Below are positions 55,522 to 64,000 of a DNA stretch of 64,000 nt, in pieces. Location: the NCBI GenBank assembly GCA_030429345.1, contig JAUIFJ010000001.1, positions 282,457 to 346,456 on the forward strand. The letters run 5' to 3'. This DNA comes from a bacterium. GTDB lineage: Bacteria; CAIWAD01. Within the stretch, counting starts at the first letter, position 1. Each line of letters begins with the position of its first letter. The notes under the pieces were generated by a model. That model was not told where the DNA came from. It worked only from the letters and a program-made list of their open reading frames with translations, and did no database searches. A program made the position numbers and the translations under genes.

Positions 55522-56481
55522 ATGACGGGCAAGCCGTCTTCAACACTGCTGGCCCTGCCGGACGGCGACAGCATGGCGGCGTTTCTGTACGACGACGGAG
55601 GTCTCGAACGGCTTGCCGCTCTTGACTTGCCGACGACGGCTTTCTGCCGCAGCGATGGCAAGGAGTGGATCGTCGGCGGGATTCCCTGCGCAGCCGAGTG
55701 GAACGAGGGATTCCGTGAGCTGCGCGCTTTCCGGTTGAGTCCCGGGGTTAAAGTCCAAGAAGTCTTCCGCTTGCCGGCGACCAAGGAACGCAGTATCAGC
55801 GCCTTCACCGTCGATGGGAGCAGGATCATTGTTGGCGGCAAGGAGTCGAGTGACGGGACTGATCGTTGGGAGATGTTTCTGTCCTGCGCGGACCTGGCAG
55901 CTGAAGAGTCGGACTGGCAGCAGGCGCACATCGCACCCGAAACCAGCGGCAACAGCATCGACGATCTGCTGGTGGATGGCGACCGCCTGATCGTCATGGA
56001 CAACATCGTCGTGCCGAAGTTCATTGTCACCTATCGTTTTCAGATGGAGCAGTTGCGGTTCGAGCAGTTGTACGACATGCCGATTGCGGGCACCTACATG
56101 CATGTGGAACGGGCAGCTCTGGGAGGACGGGTGCTGGCAGTATTATCCTCCTCGGCAGGCATGGCCGGTCACGGGCAAACGGTGACTGTGTTGAATCGGC
56201 GCAATTTCAAGGAGATCCGCTCCCTGACCTTCTTCAATGTGCACGGAGACATGTCCGATTGGAATAAGATTGAGGACATCCATGTAGACGCTGACGGTTC
56301 CGTCTACATGGCGATGGGGAAGGGCGGATTGTGTTGTTGGATGGCCGATGGCAGGGATGCGGCTCTGCACTACCGCCGCCCCCGGAAAATCGAAACGATC
56401 ACTCGCATCTTCCATGGTGGGCCCCATGAATTGATTGTGGGGAATTCACAGGACTTCGAAGTGCTGTCCCTGTTCCTGTGA
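55522..56481 (+). CDS. Uncharacterised beta-propeller-like protein
   Basis: The protein has 319 residues. It is built of repeated short beta segments (SISAFTVDGSRIIVGGKES, DDLLVDGDRLIVMDN, IEDIHVDADGSVYMAMGKGG), which suggests a five- or six-bladed propeller. It has no signal peptide. AGGAAAGGA precedes the ATG. The family is not recognised. Because it lies directly behind the TPR-like gene, the two may form one transcription unit. Confidence 0.6.
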   Translation: MTGKPSSTLLALPDGDSMAAFLYDDGGLERLAALDLPTTAFCRSDGKEWIVGGIPCAAEWNEGFRELRAFRLSPGVKVQEVFRLPATKERSISAFTVDGSRIIVGGKESSDGTDRWEMFLSCADLAAEESDWQQAHIAPETSGNSIDDLLVDGDRLIVMDNIVVPKFIVTYRFQMEQLRFEQLYDMPIAGTYMHVERAALGGRVLAVLSSSAGMAGHGQTVTVLNRRNFKEIRSLTFFNVHGDMSDWNKIEDIHVDADGSVYMAMGKGGLCCWMADGRDAALHYRRPRKIETITRIFHGGPHELIVGNSQDFEVLSLFL

Positions 56482-56595
56482 AACGGAAGCAGAAGCAGCG
56501 CTCCACAGCGGACTGCCTGGGCAGGGACTCCGGTGGAGAACGGATGGGTGCAGAAGCGTCCCCCATCGCTGCGCTTGAGCAGAATAAATAGCCAG

Positions 56596-56637
56596 ATATG
56601 ACGCAATAGTTGCATTTACATATTTAAAGCGCCATAT
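56596..56637. promoter_or_regulatory. Candidate operator/promoter of hipBA
   Basis: ATATGACGC (56596) and GCGCCATAT (56629) form an imperfect inverted repeat. TTGCAT (56610) and CATATA (56633) are spaced by 17 bases. The hipB ATG is at 56647 with no ribosome-binding site. HipB proteins normally repress their own operon through such sites. Confidence 0.4.
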
Positions 56638-56646
56638 ACGGCCGCT

Positions 56647-56994
56647 ATGAATGAAGCCGCTTCAACCAAGACCATTCTACAAGAACTTGGCTCGCGCATC
56701 AGCTCTCGTCGCCTCGCGCTCAACCTCACGCAAGGTGAAGTGGCCGAGCAGGCGGGCCTGGGGCTGCGCACCGTCCAGCGCCTGGAATCCGGTGCAGCGG
56801 CTACCCGCTTGTCGAGCTTCATACAGGTATGCCGCGTTCTGGGCCTGCTGGAAGCATTGAACGACTTCCTTCCCGAGCCGAAACCCGGCCCCATGGAGCT
56901 CCTGCGGCAACAGGGGCGGCGACGGCAGCGGGCCAGCGGGCGGCGCTCGTCTGACAAGACGGAGGATTCCTGGACCTGGGACGAGAATCCATGA
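56647..56994 (+). CDS. hipB: HipB-like antitoxin (Xre-family HTH)
   Basis: The protein has 115 residues. Residues 18-72 are a Cro/C1-type helix-turn-helix (LNLTQGEVAEQAGLGLRTVQRLESG). The basic C-terminal tail is typical of HipB-like proteins that reach into the toxin. It overlaps the hipA start by 4 bases (ATGA). It should neutralise HipA and repress the operon. Confidence 0.85.
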   Translation: MNEAASTKTILQELGSRISSRRLALNLTQGEVAEQAGLGLRTVQRLESGAAATRLSSFIQVCRVLGLLEALNDFLPEPKPGPMELLRQQGRRRQRASGRRSSDKTEDSWTWDENP

Positions 56995-58295
56995 TTGCCG
57001 AAGTACGGCTGTGGGGGCGACGCATTGGTGCGGTCAGCCAGGAAAGCGCGCGGGCTGTCGCACGGTTCGAGTATGACCCCGATTTCATTCGAAGCGGGAT
57101 CCAGGTTTCGCCCCTGATGATGCCTTTGAGTGACAAGGTCCACGAGTTTCCCGGTCTGGCCCGTGAGACCTTCCATGGACTTCCGGGCCTGTTGGCCGAT
57201 TCCCTGCCGGACGCCTTCGGCAATGCCCTGATCGATGCCTGGCTGGCAGCGGAGGGCCGGAATGCCGCTGACTTCAGCCCTGTCGAACGCTTGTGCTACA
57301 CCGGATCCCGGGCCATGGGCGCGCTGGAGTACAAACCCGTGATCGGCGGGAGAAGCTCCCGATCGGAACCGGTGCGGATCGACGCCCTGCTTCGCCTCGC
57401 GGAAGAGGTCCTTCGGCATCGGGCGGACCTGAAGGGCCATTTCGATCAGGCAGGAAAGGCGGAGGCGCTTCGCGACATCCTTCGTGTCGGCACGTCGGCC
57501 GGCGGCGCGCGCGCGAAAGCCGTCATTGCCTGGAACCCTGTCACACAGAAAGTCCGATCGGGGCAGGTCAAGGCCGATGAAGGCTTCGAGTACTGGCTGC
57601 TCAAGTTCGACGGGGTTGCCGGAAACCGCGACAGGGAGCTGGACGACCCGCGGGGCTATGGAGCCACGGAGTTCGCCTACTCGCTGATGGCCAAGGCGGC
57701 CGGAATCCGGATGAGTGACTGCCGCTTGCTGGAAGAAGGCGGCCGGCGGCATTTCATGACGCGCCGTTTCGACCGCCTGCCGGACGGACGCAAGCTGCAC
57801 ATGCAGTCCCTGTGCGCCATCGCGCATCTGGATTTTCACCTTGCTGGCGCACATTCCTGTGAACAAGCCCTGCAGACGCTCCGGCGACTCGGACTGCCGA
57901 TGGCATCGGTGGAAGAGCTCTTCCGTCGCATGCTTTTCAATGTTGTAGCACGCAACCAGGACGACCATGTCAAGAACATCTCCTTCCTGATGAACAAGCA
58001 GGGCGAGTGGTCCCTGGCGCCGGCCTACGATTTGTGCTACAGCTACAATCCCCAGGGAGCGTATACTTCCGTGCACCAGATGAGCCTCAATGGCAAGCGG
58101 GATCAGTTCGTGCTGGAGGATTTCAAGGTTTGTGCGACATCGGCGGGGCTGAAACAGGGGCGCTACAAGACACTCCTGGATGAAGTGCGGACTGCCGTGA
58201 ATGCCTGGGCGGATTTCGCCGAACAAGCCGGCGTTCCGGAGGCGACCATGAGCCGGATCCGCATGGCGCATCGACTGGAGTTTGCCGCGAGCTAG
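56991..58295 (+). CDS. hipA: HipA-family serine/threonine kinase toxin
   Basis: The protein has 434 residues. The HipA N-terminal domain (LPGLLADSLPDAFG) and kinase core are present. The autophosphorylation/ATP loop region is GTSAGGARAKAVIAW. The catalytic loop NQDDHVKN is at 322-329, and the metal-binding Asp is Asp347 in AYDLCYSYN. HipA kinases phosphorylate an aminoacyl-tRNA synthetase or a related target and cause dormancy. All key residues appear intact. It is coupled to hipB. Confidence 0.92.
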   Translation: MIAEVRLWGRRIGAVSQESARAVARFEYDPDFIRSGIQVSPLMMPLSDKVHEFPGLARETFHGLPGLLADSLPDAFGNALIDAWLAAEGRNAADFSPVERLCYTGSRAMGALEYKPVIGGRSSRSEPVRIDALLRLAEEVLRHRADLKGHFDQAGKAEALRDILRVGTSAGGARAKAVIAWNPVTQKVRSGQVKADEGFEYWLLKFDGVAGNRDRELDDPRGYGATEFAYSLMAKAAGIRMSDCRLLEEGGRRHFMTRRFDRLPDGRKLHMQSLCAIAHLDFHLAGAHSCEQALQTLRRLGLPMASVEELFRRMLFNVVARNQDDHVKNISFLMNKQGEWSLAPAYDLCYSYNPQGAYTSVHQMSLNGKRDQFVLEDFKVCATSAGLKQGRYKTLLDEVRTAVNAWADFAEQAGVPEATMSRIRMAHRLEFAAS

Positions 58296-58390
58296 GGAGT
58301 ACTGCAGGAGGAGTCCGATAGTCCCGTCCGAAGCCTGGCCTGATCCCTGGATCGTCCCATGGGGGTGAGCGCCACCTCTTCAGTTGACAG

Positions 58391-58456
58391 ATGGACGGAG
58401 TCATATTGACAATTGGACGGCCATAATTCAGCAATCGGACGATTTAAATGTCCGAA
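58391..58456. repeat. Three 22-bp tandem iteron-like repeats
   Basis: The units start at 58391, 58413 and 58435, each with GGACG at the same place (58393, 58415, 58437), an A+T-rich centre and AA at the end. They lie between the convergent hipA and DUF4143 genes, where no gene is present. No -10 fits the TTGACA words in the first unit. Confidence 0.5.
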
Positions 58457-58531
58457 GTAATTCATTGATTAACAGTCTGATATGTAGAAGTGGCTTGTCT
58501 GAAAGAGTCTTGGGAGCTCTTTCGGATTCAC

Positions 58532-59941
58532 CTATGGCCTGTCGTTCAGAATGTTATAGCCGACGATATAGGCATATTGCGCGGCAGGTATACACTCAAT
58601 CGTGATTCCTTGTTGTTCCAATTTGCAAGAGACTCTCCGTGTCGTCAACAGACCCCAATCAAGGCCGGTCTTCGTTGCGAACTGAACCAATGGCCTTAAC
58701 AGTTCCTGCTTCTCGATCGGCCTGTCGCTCCATTTCACTTCGACAGCCCACTCCGGATGTTGCAGGACATCATCCAACGCCACCAGATCCACTTCGCCAT
58801 GATTCCATCTGGCGTAGTGGATCTCACGGTCCGTATGAAACCACTGAGAGAAAATGCCTGTTTCAACCAGAGCGCCGATTTGCTCATCCTCTGACGACAA
58901 AGGAGAGAAAAGAGCGCTGCGAATGGAAGGATTGCTCAGGTATACCTTGAAGAAGTTGGCACGGCGGAACCTCTTACCGCTCTGGTCTACACGGTAGATC
59001 CGCCGGATGAGGAAAGCGGCTTCCAGATAGTCCAGATACTTGCGAATCGTTGGCTTGGCAACGCCCGATCCTTGAGAGAGCTTCTCAAGTGAGACTTCCT
59101 GAGCCGTGTTATACGCCAGGGTCGTGAAAAGGGAGTTCAGTTCCTGGATGTCCTGGATGCCATAGAGGCTGGGCAGATCCCGCAGCAGTACCTTGTCGAT
59201 GATATCGCTCTTGATGTAGCGGTTCGGATCCGCCTGGATCGTTTCGGAGAACAGGACTTCCGGATAGCCGCCCATGTTCAGGTAGTGGATAAAGGACTGG
59301 TTCAATGCGTCCAGCTGTAGTACGCGACCAGCAGGATCTGTATCACTGGGTTCTTCAATCAGGGAATCCAGCCGGCGAAGGACCAGGTACTCGTAGAAGG
59401 TCAAAGGCGGCAGCAGAAAGTCCGTGAGACGCCCTGCGCCCGATTCCCGGCTCTTGAGCTTCAGTGCCGCCGCTGCGGAGCCGGAGACAATGAACTTGAC
59501 TTTCGGATACTGGTCCACCAGCAGTTTCAGGTGCCTCTCCCAATCGCGCAAGTACTGGATTTCGTCGAAGAAGACGAAACCAGCACTCTGCTTCAGGTCC
59601 ATCCCGGTTGCCCGCTGGTAGTGACCTAGTAATTCATCCAGCCCCAATCCGTTGTAAAGGGGATGATCCACCGTTATGAAGCAAATCCTCTTGGGGTCTT
59701 GCCCTTTGCGAAGCAGTTCCTGGATGCTGTGGTGAATTAGTACGGTTTTGCCGACTCGCCTGGGCCCCATCAACACGATGGCTCGCCGAACGGACAGATC
59801 TTCCACAAGGGGCTGAAAGCGCTTCAAATAGGGCCGGGGAAGCCAGCGTCGATAGATCTCCTGCAGCTGTCCTTGCCCTTGCCACCAGGGGTTGTCACTA
59901 GAGAGGCGAGCTAAGATTTGTTTTTCTGGTATGTTGCGCAC
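58532..59941 (-). CDS. AAA ATPase with DUF4143 domain
   Basis: The protein has 469 residues from the GTG at 59941. Walker A GPRRVGKT (positions 59-66) and a Walker B FVFFDEIQYL are present, then SGSAAAALK. The C-terminal half is the DUF4143 region (LEAAFLIRRIYRVDQSGKRF ... EVKWSD), a nuclease-like fold. The GTG was preferred over the TTG at 59959 because the latter lies in the arm of an inverted repeat and next to the predicted transcription start. AGG lies 7 bases before the GTG. The family is widespread and of unknown function, often in mobile or defence regions. Confidence 0.85.
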   Translation of the reverse strand: MRNIPEKQILARLSSDNPWWQGQGQLQEIYRRWLPRPYLKRFQPLVEDLSVRRAIVLMGPRRVGKTVLIHHSIQELLRKGQDPKRICFITVDHPLYNGLGLDELLGHYQRATGMDLKQSAGFVFFDEIQYLRDWERHLKLLVDQYPKVKFIVSGSAAAALKLKSRESGAGRLTDFLLPPLTFYEYLVLRRLDSLIEEPSDTDPAGRVLQLDALNQSFIHYLNMGGYPEVLFSETIQADPNRYIKSDIIDKVLLRDLPSLYGIQDIQELNSLFTTLAYNTAQEVSLEKLSQGSGVAKPTIRKYLDYLEAAFLIRRIYRVDQSGKRFRRANFFKVYLSNPSIRSALFSPLSSEDEQIGALVETGIFSQWFHTDREIHYARWNHGEVDLVALDDVLQHPEWAVEVKWSDRPIEKQELLRPLVQFATKTGLDWGLLTTRRVSCKLEQQGITIECIPAAQYAYIVGYNILNDRP

Positions 59942-59953
59942 GCTGAAGAGCCT

Positions 59954-60002
59954 AAGCAAACAAAAGTTTGCTTATTGTAGCTGCTGCAACTAAGTAAAGC
60001 AA
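59954..60002 (-). promoter_or_regulatory. Promoter with overlapping 8-bp inverted repeat for the DUF4143 gene
   Basis: On the minus strand TTGCTT (60002-59997), a 17-base spacer and TACAAT (59979-59974) form a promoter. AAGCAAAC / GTTTGCTT (59954-59973) is a perfect inverted repeat with a 4-base loop around the predicted transcription start: an operator or a 5'-end hairpin. Confidence 0.5.
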
Positions 60003-60316
60003 GCTATTCCTAAGCGTGATTGAATCGTAAGTACAAATGGGCAATCCTGACCTCGGAGCAGAATTAGAGTGCTGTTGTATATTTAATAATTATAAGATGA
60101 TACGAGCATTTTCCCGCTTAAGAGAAGTTGGGTTTCTTTAGCGTGTAGGAACTTCGAAATGCATCAGAATCCCATTTGTACTCCCCCCTTATCCACCCCC
60201 CATCCACGACAATCTCCCTCGCCCCCCTACCCAGAGTCCTTCCCCAAACCTACCTTCCCAGCATACCGCGATTGCCCGCAGCGAGCAGTTCCTCACATTG
60301 AAAAACAAAGACTTCC
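59974..60316. other. Intergenic region between the DUF4143 gene and dnaE
   Basis: The left part (to about 60130) is A+T-rich with TATATT and TATAAG words that could be a promoter for dnaE. The right part (60180-60260) is a long pyrimidine-rich stretch (mostly C) on the + strand. No gene, RNA or clear terminator is visible. The A+T to GC change near 60.2-60.3 kb marks the right end of the island. Confidence 0.4.
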
Positions 60317-63778
<3,462 letters not shown>

Positions 63779-63920
63779 GGGCAGAGTCGCGCCCCGTAGC
63801 CGCGGGCAACCAACCGCGGCTATTCGCTTGATACAGAAGCGAGAGGCACAGTTGAAAAGTGCCGCGCCCCACCATTCAGTCGCCCCCGCGCAGGCGCTGA
63901 TGCATCCCCACAAATAGCGT
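63779..63920. repeat. Dispersed palindromic repeats after dnaE
   Basis: GTAGCCGCGGGCAACCAACC plus its other arm (63796-63821) forms a hairpin whose sequence, followed by TATTCGCTTGATAC, is shared with 20078-20113. CCATTCAGTCGCCCCCGCG (about 63873) is shared with 9774 and 20154. Confidence 0.6.
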
Positions 63921-63921
63921 G

Positions 63922-64000
63922 TCATTGTAGCGCCTCGATCCGACAGTGCATGGCCCTAACTGCGGCTTTGATCTCGGACCAGCTCGGATCGAGCCAGCTT
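63922..64000 (-). CDS. Possible 3' end of a minus-strand gene (cut by window edge)
   Basis: On the minus strand a frame is open from the window edge to a TGA at 63924-63922, giving 25 residues that begin SWLDPSWSEIKAAVRAM. It looks coding in composition, but too little is visible to assign anything. Confidence 0.25.
   Translation of the reverse strand, partial: SWLDPSWSEIKAAVRAMHCRIEALQ

Noticed and set aside
22188..60316. Search for tRNA, integrase or transposase at island borders
   Set aside because: None found on either strand by reading; mobile origin is therefore argued only from composition and YciI copies.

Overview
The window is a GC-rich bacterial chromosome segment. Two secreted proteins end in FlgD-like C-terminal sorting domains (one with the NFPNPFNPTT motif), one carries many DCNGNGIPDEC-type repeats, and an envelope TPR-CHAT protein sits in a sigma-factor operon. 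These traits fit the FCB-superphylum candidate lineages (Eisenbacteria or Krumholzibacteriota-like) best. That placement is inference, since no rRNA or classical marker set is present.

Layout. 0-0.3 kb: end of an FN3-like gene and a terminator. 0.56-7.4 kb: a tightly packed operon of ECF-like sigma factor, single-pass membrane partner, two paralogous beta-helix envelope proteins and a secreted TPR-CHAT protease-like protein. 7.4-9.7 kb: a small secreted protein and a large secreted repeat protein. 10-13.4 kb (minus strand): DUF2797 protein, patatin lipase, SlyX-like protein and a short RecQ in one overlapping operon. 13.5-17.3 kb: FMN riboswitch and ribD-ribE-ribBA-ribH. 17.4-19.7 kb: a secreted propeller protein. 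19.7-22.2 kb: palindromic repeats, a 40-bp tandem array and recN.

From the 3' end of recN (22.2 kb) to dnaE (60.3 kb) lies an accessory island of about 38 kb. Its left part (22.3-36.7 kb) is punctuated by five copies or remnants of one small YciI-like gene. Between them sit, in order, a Fic AMPylase, a SNF2 helicase with a SWIM protein, a giant exonuclease-RecQ-UvrD protein (split by a frameshift) and a GH18 glycosidase. The middle part holds a complete Zorya type I system (zorABCD, 36.9-44.6 kb) followed after 40 bp by a type I restriction-modification operon with two different methylase genes (hsdM-hsdM-hsdS-hsdR, 44.7-51.8 kb). The right part holds an RHH-like protein with an AlbA_2/Schlafen protein, a TPR protein, an orphan propeller protein, a HipBA-type toxin-antitoxin pair and a DUF4143 ATPase. 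zorABC, the 3' part of the second hsdM, hsdS and the RHH/AlbA_2 pair are visibly more A+T-rich than the housekeeping genes, as expected for acquired DNA.

The most unusual signals are: the YciI copies separating successive accessory genes like cassette borders; the exonuclease-RecQ-UvrD fusion beside SNF2/SWIM; the double-hsdM restriction system joined to Zorya; the sigma-beta-helix-CHAT operon; and two short tandem arrays (3 x 40 bp before recN, 3 x 22 bp after hipA). No tRNA, rRNA, integrase, transposase or CRISPR array was seen.
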